DNA from: Mycolicibacterium gilvum
Lineage (GTDB): Bacteria > Actinomycetota > Actinomycetes > Mycobacteriales > Mycobacteriaceae
Direction of reading: 5' to 3'
Assembly (NCBI RefSeq): GCF_900454025.1
Contig: NZ_UGQM01000001.1
Location: 6,076,001 to 6,140,000, forward strand
Length of the DNA: 64,000 bases
Part shown: piece after piece, positions 25,403-34,694 of the stretch
How the letters are laid out: each line of letters starts with the position of its first letter
How positions within the stretch are numbered: position 1 is the first letter of the stretch
Notes under the pieces: generated by a model
What the model was told of the DNA's origin: nothing
Seen by the model: only the letters and a program-made list of their open reading frames with translations
Databases searched by the model: none
Translations under genes and position numbers: made by a program

Positions 25403-25465
25403 CGCCGAAATTGCATTCCAGCAGCCGAAGTTCGAGAAGAGGCCTGCTGGAATGCAATTTCGGCG
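25403..25465. terminator. Bidirectional hairpin between ino1 and the Eis-like gene
   Basis: Arms of 22 nt (25403-25424 and 25444-25465) are exact reverse complements, with a 19-nt loop. The core is CCGAAATTGCATTCCAGC. It lies between two convergent genes and should stop both. The length and AT content of the arms are unusual for a simple terminator. Confidence 0.8.
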
Positions 25466-25472
25466 CTTCTGT

Positions 25473-26678
25473 TCAGAAGCCGTAACCGAGCTCGGCGGGG
25501 ATGTCCGTGGCGAAGGCGGCATCCAGCGCCCGCAGCTGCGTCGAGTCCTCGCAGCGCAGACGGTGCGCCGCGGCGAACGCCGACGCGCGGTGTGCGCCGA
25601 GATAGAGGCTGCCGAGCACCGACAGATCGGTGTGCACGTCGGCGGGCGCGTCGGTGGCCACACACGAGGCACGGCCGCCCCGGATCTCCACCGCGAACCG
25701 CCCCCCGCCGTCGAGCACCGGGTCTGAGACATCCAGCGCCACAGACAGATCCGCGTCATACGTGCGCGCCTGCAGAACGGCGGGGATGTCGAGCATCCGC
25801 AGCCACAGACCGTCCTGGACATCCACGGTGCGGACCAGCCGGGCATCGGTCAGCAGATACGGCAGCAGGGCGCCGGGGTGGGTCGTGATGTCCACCGTGG
25901 CCATCAGGTCCAACCCCAGCAGGGTGCGCCACAACGCGATGTAGGCCTGCGGGGTAGCCGCGGCCAGCTTCGTGACCTGCGCCCGATCCTTACGGCGCTC
26001 ACTGTTGTGCACCCGGTACATCGCGAACCCGTCGCCGTGCAGCAGACAGTACAGCGCGCTGCCCCCGCCGCGGAGGCTCTCACGGTCCTCGAGGATCTCG
26101 TCCCACAGCCGTGCCGGGGTGCGCAGCCCGCCGGGGGTCTGCAGCCGCCAGCGCTCGTCGATGTCCTCGAGCTGCGCACGATGCTCCGCCGGACGCACGA
26201 TGCGCACACCACCGGGGTCGGGAACTCCCGCCCGCAGTTGAGCCCGCTCCCGCTCGACCGACACGTTCTCCCACACGGTCGCGGGCCCGTAGCCGAACCG
26301 GCCGTAGATTCCGGCCTCGCTCGCCTCCAGGCCGGCGATCGGATAATCGCCCATCCTGCTGTGCAATTCGTTGAACATCGCCGTCAGTGCACCGCGCCGC
26401 CGATGCGTCGGGGCGACGGCCACGAACGACACCCCGGCCATCGGCAGCACCGCCCCGCCGGGCACCGTCAGTTGCAGGTCCAGGAACAACGCGACACCGA
26501 CGACCTCGTCCCCGTCGCAGGCGACGACGACGCTGTCCGGCGGCATCATCGACCGCCACACCTGCACCGTCTCGTCGGGACGCCACACCCCGAAACCGGT
26601 CGCGGCGATCAACCCGATGGCCGGCCAGTCGGTCTCGGTGGCGGAACGGACGGTCAGAGAGGTGGTGTGTGCCGGCAC
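25473..26678 (-). CDS. Eis-like GNAT N-acetyltransferase
   Basis: 401 residues, the length of the Eis family: an N-terminal GNAT domain with VSFVAVAPTHRRRGALTAMF (acetyl-CoA pyrophosphate loop, about residues 84-103), a second GNAT-like domain, and a C-terminal SCP2-like domain. The chain ends in GYGF, a terminal Phe whose carboxylate is catalytic in Eis. The conserved Tyr of IYGRFGYG is present (about 125-132). Eis enzymes acetylate aminoglycosides and protein lysines. Starts 65 nt from the divergent hydrolase. Confidence 0.85.
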   Translation of the reverse strand: MPAHTTSLTVRSATETDWPAIGLIAATGFGVWRPDETVQVWRSMMPPDSVVVACDGDEVVGVALFLDLQLTVPGGAVLPMAGVSFVAVAPTHRRRGALTAMFNELHSRMGDYPIAGLEASEAGIYGRFGYGPATVWENVSVERERAQLRAGVPDPGGVRIVRPAEHRAQLEDIDERWRLQTPGGLRTPARLWDEILEDRESLRGGGSALYCLLHGDGFAMYRVHNSERRKDRAQVTKLAAATPQAYIALWRTLLGLDLMATVDITTHPGALLPYLLTDARLVRTVDVQDGLWLRMLDIPAVLQARTYDADLSVALDVSDPVLDGGGRFAVEIRGGRASCVATDAPADVHTDLSVLGSLYLGAHRASAFAAAHRLRCEDSTQLRALDAAFATDIPAELGYGF

Positions 26679-26743
26679 AGACGAAACGGTGTCAGACCCG
26701 CACCGTCCGACGCATTCGAATATCCACTGCGTACTGTCAGACC

Positions 26744-27640
26744 ATGGACGACACCGACGACGAGCTGGCCAGCCTGTCCGAGTTCATCTTTCTTCAGGAG
26801 AACGCACGCCAGGCGGGGGTATCGGGACCGCTGCCGACAGTGGCCCGCCTCGACGCCGGACCCGTCAGCGGCCTGAAATTCGGCGACGACGATCCGCAGG
26901 TGGTCTTCCTGCACGGCGGCGGGCAGAACGCCCACACCTGGGACACCGTGATCCTCGGGCTCGGTGCGCCTGCGCTGGCCCTCGACCTTCCCGGGCACGG
27001 CCGCTCGGCGTGGCGTGAGGACGGCGATTACGGGCCCGTGCTCAACGCCGTCGCGGTCGAACCGGTCATCCGCGAGCACGCCCCGAGCGCCCGGCTCGTC
27101 GTCGGGATGTCGCTGGGCGGGCTGACCGCGCTGCGGCTGGCCGTGACCGCCCCCGAGCTGGTCCCCCAACTCGTCATGGTCGACGTGACACCGTCCGCGC
27201 CGGAACGGCACACCCAGATGACCGACGCCCAGAAGGGCACCGTCGCCCTCGTGCAGGGTGAGCGGACGTTCCCCACCTTCGACGCGATGCTCGACGTGAC
27301 TGTCGCCGCCGCACCGCACCGCGATCGGGAATCGTTGCGGCGCGGCGTCTTCCACAACGCCAAGCGGCTCGATGACGGAACCTGGACCTGGCGCTACGAC
27401 AGCATCCGCAAGGGCGAGGGCTTCGAGGGGCTCTGGGAGGACGTCCCCCGACTCGCCACGCCGACCACGCTGATCCGGGGCGCGAACTCGTTCTTCGTCA
27501 ACGATGACGACGCATCCGAATTCGCCCGGACCGCACCGGGATTCCAGGGTGTCCACGTCGTGGAGAACTCCGGGCACTCGGTGCAGAGCGATCAGCCGCG
27601 CGTACTCGTCGACCTGCTGCGGAAAGTGCTGGCGAACTAG
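26744..27640 (+). CDS. Alpha/beta hydrolase (Rv0045c homologue, likely esterase)
   Basis: 298 residues from the ATG at 26744. Oxyanion motif VVFLHGGGQNAHTW (about 53-66), nucleophile elbow VVGMSLGGLTAL (Ser about 123), and catalytic His in VVENSGHSVQSDQP near the end. Cytosolic, with no signal peptide. The family in M. tuberculosis acts on short ester substrates. Its stop codon overlaps the stop of the convergent metalloprotease-like gene by 3 nt. Confidence 0.88.
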   Translation: MDDTDDELASLSEFIFLQENARQAGVSGPLPTVARLDAGPVSGLKFGDDDPQVVFLHGGGQNAHTWDTVILGLGAPALALDLPGHGRSAWREDGDYGPVLNAVAVEPVIREHAPSARLVVGMSLGGLTALRLAVTAPELVPQLVMVDVTPSAPERHTQMTDAQKGTVALVQGERTFPTFDAMLDVTVAAAPHRDRESLRRGVFHNAKRLDDGTWTWRYDSIRKGEGFEGLWEDVPRLATPTTLIRGANSFFVNDDDASEFARTAPGFQGVHVVENSGHSVQSDQPRVLVDLLRKVLAN

Positions 27641-29373
27641 TCGGCCTTCGCGTACACCAGATAGCCGATGTCGGTGAGAATGCCCAACTCGATGTCGCTG
27701 AGCGTTCGTACACTGGGGCCACGGCTGGTCGCCGCGTTCATCAGCTTCTCGTCCCCATCGTTGAAGGTCCAATCATCGAGGTGCGCGCCGGAACTCCCCT
27801 CGTCCCACGGGTCGGGCGTGAAGATGGGAACGTAACCGCCGTAAGCGTCCTCGGCGTGGGATCCGCCCCAGTACAGACCGCCGTCCTCACCCTCGAGATA
27901 CCCGTCGAACTCCTCCAGCCACTCGAAGTCCGAACTGATCGGGCTGGTCCCGTTCCGGGTGACGATGAAACTGTCCAGGATGTACCAGTGGCGACGGTCG
28001 CGGTCGCCGGGCTCCTCGGTCCCCGAGGTGAACCCGAACGCGTGCAGCAGCTCATGGATCGCCACGGCCCGGAAGTCGAACTTGTCGGACGGGACCTCGT
28101 CACCGATCTCCCAGCCCTTACCCCAGTTCCAGTTGATCGAGCCGTCGGCCTCCTCGCCATTCGAATCCTCGCCACCTAGCAGCTTGTTCTGCACCACCGT
28201 TCGCCAGTAGCCCGGGTCCCGGCTGATCGTGCCGCTGCCCGCCGACGCCAACGTCGATGAGCTTGCGTTGTCGGACCCTTCGACCTCGAAGGTCAGTGTG
28301 ACGGGCCTGGTCACTCGGAAGTACGCGACGAGATCGTCCGCGGCGTCCTGCAGGGCCTCCCGACGTGGCGTCGTCCAGTACTGCGAGCCGGTGGTGAAGT
28401 CGAAGTCGAAGGTGACGGCGCCCTGGTTGACCAGAGAGGTGGCTCTGCCGCTGCCCAGGGGCCGCAGCAGTTGCAGCAGGTTGACATGCAGGCCGAGATC
28501 GATGGCGCGCACATGGAACGCGTCGACACCGTCGAACTCGGCGCCGGGTGTGTAGGTGTAAGTGCCGTCGGCGTTGATCTTCACCGTGCCCGTTGCCGGC
28601 GCCCTGGTGATCACGTACCGCAGCCTGTCGCCGTCAGGATCGATCGCGCCGATGGTTCCGGTCACCGGTCCGGTGATGACGCCGGTGATCTGGACCGGAG
28701 CGATCGTCGGAGCCTGGTTGAAGAACGTGGTTCGCATCGCCACGAACGACTCCTGCATCCTCTCCTTGCGCTCATCGGTGACATCCAGCGAGTCCACCCA
28801 CTCCTGGTTTCTCTGGGTCCATGCCGCGAGTGATTCGGCGACCCGCTTCTCATAGGCGCTCTGCTCCGACACGTACGGAGGCTGGGTGGCTGCCCGGCCA
28901 GGGAGCGCGGTTGACGAAACCTGTTCTGCTACCGCAGCTTCCACTGTGGAGACGTCATCCGTGTCCTCGTCGGAGTCCTCGACGACGTCGGTGTCGACCG
29001 CGACCCTCGCGCGCTGCGTCGAGGGTTTGACCGCGACGGGCTCGGCGTCCGACTCCTCCGCGTCAGGTTCGTCGTCGGTTTCGTCGTCGGCCGCCTCGTC
29101 GTCGGTTTCGTCGGCGTCGGTCGCAGCGTCCGCATCGGTCGCAGCGTCCGGCGCGGTGGAGCCGCCATCCTCACCGGCGGAGGGTCCCGCATTGGTCGCG
29201 CCGGCGGACGCGGACTCGCTTCCGGGGTCCGCCGCCGCTGTGGCCGTCTCCGCGAGCACACCGAACCCGAGCAGGGCAGCGCCCATGCCCGCCGTCACGG
29301 CGCCGGCGTGCAACCACCGGCGCACGGCGAAGGCTTCCGACCTACGAGCTCGACGATGTGTGTGAGTCGACAC
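27637..29373 (-). CDS. Secreted VCBS-type plus zinc-metalloprotease-like protein, single module
   Basis: 578 residues. A long signal peptide (hydrophobic AVTAGMGAALLGFGVLAETA, about 25-44) precedes an Asp/Glu-rich disordered region (50-170). A Cadherin/VCBS-like Ig domain (220-292) contains DPDGDRLRYVITRAPATGTV. The protease-like domain holds HELLHAFGF (H440, E441, H444), H531 and M545, and ends with ELGILTDIGY. The HExxH, third His and Met-turn layout is metzincin-like. Last of three paralogous genes, 32 nt after the preceding one. Activity is inferred from motifs only. Confidence 0.75.
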   Translation of the reverse strand: MSTHTHRRARRSEAFAVRRWLHAGAVTAGMGAALLGFGVLAETATAAADPGSESASAGATNAGPSAGEDGGSTAPDAATDADAATDADETDDEAADDETDDEPDAEESDAEPVAVKPSTQRARVAVDTDVVEDSDEDTDDVSTVEAAVAEQVSSTALPGRAATQPPYVSEQSAYEKRVAESLAAWTQRNQEWVDSLDVTDERKERMQESFVAMRTTFFNQAPTIAPVQITGVITGPVTGTIGAIDPDGDRLRYVITRAPATGTVKINADGTYTYTPGAEFDGVDAFHVRAIDLGLHVNLLQLLRPLGSGRATSLVNQGAVTFDFDFTTGSQYWTTPRREALQDAADDLVAYFRVTRPVTLTFEVEGSDNASSSTLASAGSGTISRDPGYWRTVVQNKLLGGEDSNGEEADGSINWNWGKGWEIGDEVPSDKFDFRAVAIHELLHAFGFTSGTEEPGDRDRRHWYILDSFIVTRNGTSPISSDFEWLEEFDGYLEGEDGGLYWGGSHAEDAYGGYVPIFTPDPWDEGSSGAHLDDWTFNDGDEKLMNAATSRGPSVRTLSDIELGILTDIGYLVYAKAD

Positions 29374-29405
29374 AGGACCATTCCCCTTTTGGTTGTTCGG
29401 GCCGC

Positions 29406-32400
29406 TCAGAGCCGGCGACGGTCGGCGACGGCATACGGCGGTGTCGCGGGCGTCACGACGTGATAGCCGAGATCCCGCAGGATGGCGAGCTCCATCTCGC
29501 TGAAGATCCGCACCCCTGGGCCCGTATCCGTCTTGGCGTTCATGATCTTCTGGTCGTCACCGTCGAAGGTGAAATCGTCGAGGTGTGAGAACGAGCTGCC
29601 ACCCTCGAACTCCCCCGGTGTGAACAACGGGATCAGATATCCGTCGTAGGCCTCGATCGCGTTCGATCCCCCGAAGTAGAGGGCCCCGTCATCCCCGGTC
29701 AGCTTGGAGTCGTTGAGGGTCGCCCACTCAGCGAGGAAGAACACCCTGGTACCGCGCACGTTGACCATCAATCGGTCGAACCTGCTGCGATTCGCGCCGA
29801 GATTCTCGCCCGGCTCACCCAACGACGACAGGAACCCGAAGGAGTGCATGAGCTCATGGATCGCGGTCGTGACGAAGTCGTACTCATCGGCCGTCACTTC
29901 ACCGTCGAGCGCCCACTCATGGTCAGCGAAGTTCCACGAGATCGTGCCATCTGCTCTGTCGCCGTTGGCATCCCGACCGGTCTGCAGCTTGTGTTGCACG
30001 ACGGTGTCCCAGTAGCCGGGCAGCTTCGAGATGTACGGACTCGTGGCCGAGGCGAGTCCCCGCTCCGGATCTTCCGGATCCTCGAGATTGACGTCGTAGG
30101 TCAACGTGACGGGCCGGTTGACACGAAAGTACTCCTGCAGGTCCCGGGCTACCTGCTCCAGCGCGTCCTGGCGATCCTCGGTCCAGTCGTCACCGGTGTA
30201 GTTGAAGACGAACCTGATCGCGTTCTGGTTGATCAGGTTGAAGGCGCTGGTCCCGATACCGCGGAACGGGTTGAGCAGGTTCACGTGCAGACCGGAGTCT
30301 ATGGCCATGACCCTGAACGAATCGACGCCGTCGAATGCCGCTCCCGGTGTGTAGGTCCACGTTCCGTCGACGTTCAGGACGACCGAGCCCTGGCGGGGTC
30401 CGCTGACGATGCGGTAGCGGATGGCGTCACCGTCGGCATCCTCCCCGTTGATCTGTCCGGTGATCACGCCGGCGACAAGGCCGGTGACCTGAACCGGATC
30501 GACCGTCGGGGCCCGATTGAGGAAGGTCGTACGGAACGTCGCGAAGGACTCCTCCAGTTCCGCTTTGCGCTCGTCACTGACATCGAGGGAGTCAATCCAC
30601 TCCTGGTTGCGTGCGCTCAGACCGTCCACGATGTCGGCGACGACCTCGGCCCAGGTCCGGCGCGGGGACAAGGCGGTCGGTGCGGCCACCGGCGGCCGTG
30701 CCGGTTCTGCTTCGTCCTCGCCGCCGTCCTCTGCGCCGTCCTCTGCGCCGTTCTCCTCGGACTCCTCGGACTCCTCGTCCGTGGCATACGGGGGATTCTC
30801 CGGGTTCACCACGTAATAGCCGAGATCCTCCAGGACGCCCAGCTCGACCTCGCTGAAAACCCTTGGCGCAGGACCTTCGTCGGTTCCCGAGTTCATGATC
30901 TTCTGGTCGTCGCCCGCGAACGTCGCATCGCTGAGATGGCTGATCGAACTCGCGCCGCCCCAGATCGTCGAGGTGCGCAACGGCACGAGGTACCCGCCGT
31001 AAGCCTCGACGGCGTTCTTGCCGCCGAAGTAGAGCCCGCGGTCACCGCCCGTAAGCTTCGGATCGTTCACCGACGACCACTGTCCGTTGGTGAAGACCGA
31101 TCGGCCGTCTGCGCTCACGATGAACCGGTCGTACTCCTCACGATTCGCGCCCTGGTTCTCACCGGGCCCCTGCAGCGTGGAACCCCAGCCGAACGCGTGC
31201 ATCATCTCGTGAATCGCCACCGAGGTGAAGTCGAACTCCTCGCTGGAGACCTCGTCACCCAGCGCCCACTCGTTCCCGTCGCCCCAATTCCATGAGATCT
31301 CACCGTCGGCTTCTTCGCCGTTGGCGTCCTCACCGGTCTGCAGCTTGTTCTGCACGACCGTGCGCCAATAGCCCGCCGCAGTCGAAATACGTTCGCTGCC
31401 TGCCGATGCGAGCGTTCCGGGCTTGTCCTCCTCGTTCACGTCGAAGGTCAGTGTGACGGCCTCACGCACGCGGAAGTACGCAGTCAGGCTCGCTGCGACC
31501 TCCTCCAGTTTCTCCCGGCGTTCCTCGGTCCACTCGTCACCCTCATAGGTGAAGTCGAAGCGGATCGCGTTCTGGTTGATGAGGTTTTCGCCCGTCGTGC
31601 CCATCCTTCGGAACGGGTTGAGCAGGTTGACGTGCAGGCCGGCGTCGATCGCCATCACGCGGAAGGTGTCGACACCGAGAAAGCCCTCACCCGGGGTGTA
31701 GGTGTAGCCGCCGTCGTCGTCGAAGACGACAGTGCCGAATTTCGGCCGCGTCACCAATCGGTAGACGAGCTCGTCGCCGTCGGCGTCCTCGGCGTCGACC
31801 TTGCCGGAGATCGCGCCGCCCAGAAGGCCCTCGATCTGCACCGGATCGACGGTGGGCGCCTGGTTGAAGAAGGTTCGGCGCAGCGACCGCATCGCTGCTT
31901 CGAGATTGGCCTTCGCGTCGTCAGAGGCGTTGAGGTTGTTGATCCACGCGACGGTGTCGTCGTTCCATTTCTCAAGAACGTCGGCGACGACGTCGTCCCA
32001 GGTCTTGCGTTCCCGCAGCCACGGAGGTGCCGGCGCCGGTGGCTGTTTCACCTCGGCCGGCGGCTCCTCGTCCTCTTCCTGCACGGCCGCGTCGTCTTCC
32101 ACAGTGACGGGGGCACTCGCCACCCGCACCAGATTCGGCTTCGCCGCGCGGTCCTGCACGCCCTCCGCGGCGGTGTCGATTTCGGCGGCGTCGCTTTCGG
32201 TTTCGGTGTCGGTGTCGGTGTCGGTGTCGGCCGTGTCGCGGCGGGAGTTGCTGCCCTTCGAGGAGGCCCTGTCGTCGGCATCGTCGTCGGCGTCTTCTCC
32301 GGCGTCGGTCGAATCGGAGGCTGCGTCGGTGGTCGACGAGGACTCGTCACTATCCGCCGACGAGGATGCCCGCGGCGACGCGCTCGTCGTGTCCGTCGGA

Positions 32401-32582
32401 CTGTCTGCTGCCGCTGTCCCGGTCGAGGGCCCCATCAGCGAGAAGCCCAGCAACGCCGCTCCCATTCCCGCCGACGCCGCGCCGAGCTTCAGCCACTGCC
32501 TCACCGGGAAATCGGCGGACCTGCCCTGCGCTGAGTTCTGCTTGCGGCGTGCGTGATTCGTGCGCGACCTTGCCATGGACAA
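29406..32582 (-). CDS. Secreted VCBS-type plus zinc-metalloprotease-like protein, two modules
   Basis: 1058 residues: signal region (26-60, VRQWLKLGAASAGMGAALLG), acidic linker (60-185), then two full modules (about 190-598 and 638-1050) joined by a Glu-rich linker. Module 1 has HEMMHAFGW (H458, E459, H462), H549, M563. Module 2 has HELMHSFGF (H909, E910, H913), H1000, M1014. Each module starts with an Ig/VCBS-like domain after a short helical lead (W-DSL-VSDERKA). The internal duplication points to repeated module copying. Middle gene of the operon, 36 nt after the first. Confidence 0.75.
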   Translation of the reverse strand: MSMARSRTNHARRKQNSAQGRSADFPVRQWLKLGAASAGMGAALLGFSLMGPSTGTAAADSPTDTTSASPRASSSADSDESSSTTDAASDSTDAGEDADDDADDRASSKGSNSRRDTADTDTDTDTETESDAAEIDTAAEGVQDRAAKPNLVRVASAPVTVEDDAAVQEEDEEPPAEVKQPPAPAPPWLRERKTWDDVVADVLEKWNDDTVAWINNLNASDDAKANLEAAMRSLRRTFFNQAPTVDPVQIEGLLGGAISGKVDAEDADGDELVYRLVTRPKFGTVVFDDDGGYTYTPGEGFLGVDTFRVMAIDAGLHVNLLNPFRRMGTTGENLINQNAIRFDFTYEGDEWTEERREKLEEVAASLTAYFRVREAVTLTFDVNEEDKPGTLASAGSERISTAAGYWRTVVQNKLQTGEDANGEEADGEISWNWGDGNEWALGDEVSSEEFDFTSVAIHEMMHAFGWGSTLQGPGENQGANREEYDRFIVSADGRSVFTNGQWSSVNDPKLTGGDRGLYFGGKNAVEAYGGYLVPLRTSTIWGGASSISHLSDATFAGDDQKIMNSGTDEGPAPRVFSEVELGVLEDLGYYVVNPENPPYATDEESEESEENGAEDGAEDGGEDEAEPARPPVAAPTALSPRRTWAEVVADIVDGLSARNQEWIDSLDVSDERKAELEESFATFRTTFLNRAPTVDPVQVTGLVAGVITGQINGEDADGDAIRYRIVSGPRQGSVVLNVDGTWTYTPGAAFDGVDSFRVMAIDSGLHVNLLNPFRGIGTSAFNLINQNAIRFVFNYTGDDWTEDRQDALEQVARDLQEYFRVNRPVTLTYDVNLEDPEDPERGLASATSPYISKLPGYWDTVVQHKLQTGRDANGDRADGTISWNFADHEWALDGEVTADEYDFVTTAIHELMHSFGFLSSLGEPGENLGANRSRFDRLMVNVRGTRVFFLAEWATLNDSKLTGDDGALYFGGSNAIEAYDGYLIPLFTPGEFEGGSSFSHLDDFTFDGDDQKIMNAKTDTGPGVRIFSEMELAILRDLGYHVVTPATPPYAVADRRRL

Positions 32583-32618
32583 CCTTTCGAGGTTCCGGAG
32601 TACTGGAGTTCGGAGGGG

Positions 32619-34460
32619 TTACTTGCGGCGCGTCCGAAACAGGAACACGAATCCGATCAGTGCCGCCGGTGCGTACGGGGGCTGCTGCGGCAACACCACG
32701 GTGTATCCGAGGTCCCTGAGGATGCCGATCTCCATGGCGCTGAACAACCTTGGTGACGGCCCTGTGGGGGTTTCGGCGGTCATGACCTTCATCCTGTCGC
32801 CGGTGAACGTCAGATCGTCGACGTGCAGAACGGAACTGCCGCCCTTGAACTCCCACGGAGTGAACAGAGGAATCAGGTATCCGTCGTAGCCCAGGACGGC
32901 GTTCGGACCACCGAAGTAGAGCCCCCCGTCCTCACCTTCCAGCTTCGGGTCGTTCGATCGTTGCCATCGGCCCAGCACGAACGGGTCCGTGCCGCGCGCC
33001 GTCACGATGAACCGGTCGAAGACACTCAGATCGAGATCCTGTGCGGAGCCGGGTTTGCCCAGCGACGACAGGAAGCCGAACGAGTGCATGAGCTCGTGTA
33101 CGGCCACGGCCGTGAAGTCGTACTCCGCCGCCGACACCACGTCTCCGAGAGCCCATTTGTGGTCGGCGAAGTTCCACGTGATCCAGCCGTCGGTCTTGGC
33201 CCCGTTGACATCACGTCCGGTCTGCAGCTTGTGCTGGACCACCGTCGGCCAATAACCCGGCAGTTTCGAGATGTAGTCGCTTCCGGCTGCCGCGAGGCCA
33301 CGCTCGGGATCCGTGGGGTCCTCGAGCCTCACGGCGTAGGTCAGGGTCACCGGACGATCGACGCGGAAGTATTCGAGCAGACCAGCGGCGACGTCCTCGA
33401 GCGCCTTCTGCCGAGGCTCCGTCCAATCCGCGCCGGTGTAGGTGAACTCGAACGTGATCGCGTTCTGATTGATCAGGCCGACCGCGCTCGTCCCGACACC
33501 TCGCAACGGGTCGAGCAGGTTCAGGTTGGACCCGGCGTCGAGGGCGACCACCCGGAAGGTGTCGACGCCATCGAAGTTCGCCCCCGGGGTGTAGGTGTAG
33601 GTGCCGTCGGCGTTGACGACCACCGATCCTTCTCGGGGATTGCCGGCCAGCCGGTAGACGATCCTGTCTCCGTCGGCGTCCGAGGCCTCGATCCTGCCGG
33701 TGATCGCGCCGCTGACCAGCCCCGTGACCTGGATCGGGTTCAGCGTGGGAGCCTGGTTCAGGAACGTGCGCTTGAACTGCGCGAACGACGCCGCCAGCTC
33801 GGCCTTGCGCGCCTCGGAGACGTTGAGCGAATTGATCCATGCCTGGTTGCGCTGAGTCCAGGTGTCGACGATCCGAGAGACGGTCTCGCCGCGGGCGCGC
33901 CGGGGCGCCAGCCAGTCCGGGGCTTTCACCGGCGGCGCCGGCTGCTGCTGTTCCTGCTCCTCTTCTGCCGGCTCCGCCGCCGCGCCCGACAGCCGTGCCG
34001 CCCTCGGCTTCGTCGCTCCTTGCGGGGCGGCCTCGGTGTCCTCCGCCTCGCCGGTGTCGATGTCGCCGGTGTCGATGTCGTCGTGCTCGGCGGCGTCCTC
34101 GTCGTCTGCCGGCCGGACGTCGCGCCTGGATCGGCTCGCCGTGCCGGCCTCGCTGTCGGAGTCGTCGGCCGACGCACTTCCGGAGGTGGTGGCGCCGGCT
34201 TCCCGGTCGGCCCCACCCGCCGGTTTGCCGGAGGGGCTGTCCCCGGCCGAGGAGGACGACTGCGCCGAGGAAGTGTCCCCCGTGCCGTCGGCCGCGGCGG
34301 TTCCGGTCGCCGGACCCAACAGAGAGAAGCCCAGCAATGCCGCACCCATCCCCGCAGAGGCCGCGCCGAGCTTCAGCCACTGCCGGACCGGAAAGCCTGC
34401 CGCCCGCCGAACACTTTGATCTTGTTTATTCAGTGGTCGTTTCGCGGGTGGCTGCGACAT
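32619..34460 (-). CDS. VCBS-type plus zinc-metalloprotease-like protein, single module with C-terminal hydrophobic tail
   Basis: 613 residues. Signal region at 25-57 (VRQWLKLGAASAGMGAALLG, then FSLLGPATGTAAAD), acidic linker (58-180), Ig/VCBS-like domain (235-310) and protease-like domain with HELMHSFGF (H455, E456, H459), H546 and M560. Unlike its two neighbours it ends in PPYAPAALIGFVFLFRTRRK, a short hydrophobic stretch plus basic tail, which could hold it in the membrane or envelope. First gene of the operon, divergent from the PhoX-type gene across 234 bp. Confidence 0.75.
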   Translation of the reverse strand: MSQPPAKRPLNKQDQSVRRAAGFPVRQWLKLGAASAGMGAALLGFSLLGPATGTAAADGTGDTSSAQSSSSAGDSPSGKPAGGADREAGATTSGSASADDSDSEAGTASRSRRDVRPADDEDAAEHDDIDTGDIDTGEAEDTEAAPQGATKPRAARLSGAAAEPAEEEQEQQQPAPPVKAPDWLAPRRARGETVSRIVDTWTQRNQAWINSLNVSEARKAELAASFAQFKRTFLNQAPTLNPIQVTGLVSGAITGRIEASDADGDRIVYRLAGNPREGSVVVNADGTYTYTPGANFDGVDTFRVVALDAGSNLNLLDPLRGVGTSAVGLINQNAITFEFTYTGADWTEPRQKALEDVAAGLLEYFRVDRPVTLTYAVRLEDPTDPERGLAAAGSDYISKLPGYWPTVVQHKLQTGRDVNGAKTDGWITWNFADHKWALGDVVSAAEYDFTAVAVHELMHSFGFLSSLGKPGSAQDLDLSVFDRFIVTARGTDPFVLGRWQRSNDPKLEGEDGGLYFGGPNAVLGYDGYLIPLFTPWEFKGGSSVLHVDDLTFTGDRMKVMTAETPTGPSPRLFSAMEIGILRDLGYTVVLPQQPPYAPAALIGFVFLFRTRRK

Positions 34461-34694
34461 AATTGACCCCCTCGACAGTGCCTGCGCGGGACGCTACCGC
34501 ACCGCCGTGCCGTCTGTCAGCAAATTCCGTAGAGAATCTCCGCCCGCAATCGCCGCCGCGTGAGACGCTGGGGCCCGGCGGTACGTCAACTGCTGTTCAC
34601 CCCAAGTCTGCCCGCCGCTGGCCCGACTGCCGTAACTTCCCGCACGTTCGGCCGTCCAGCCCCGGCCGGGACCCCGTTGGAAGGAACCGCACCC
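34461..34694. promoter_or_regulatory. Divergent promoter region between metalloprotease operon and phoX
   Basis: Around 34595, GTTCACC is followed by imperfect copies at 11-bp steps (GTCTGCC at 34606 and GCTGGCC at 34617). Direct repeats of GTTCACC every 11 bp are the PHO box of actinobacterial PhoP/RegX3. Only the first copy is exact, so this is a weak candidate for phosphate control of the phosphatase and perhaps the protease operon. Confidence 0.35.
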
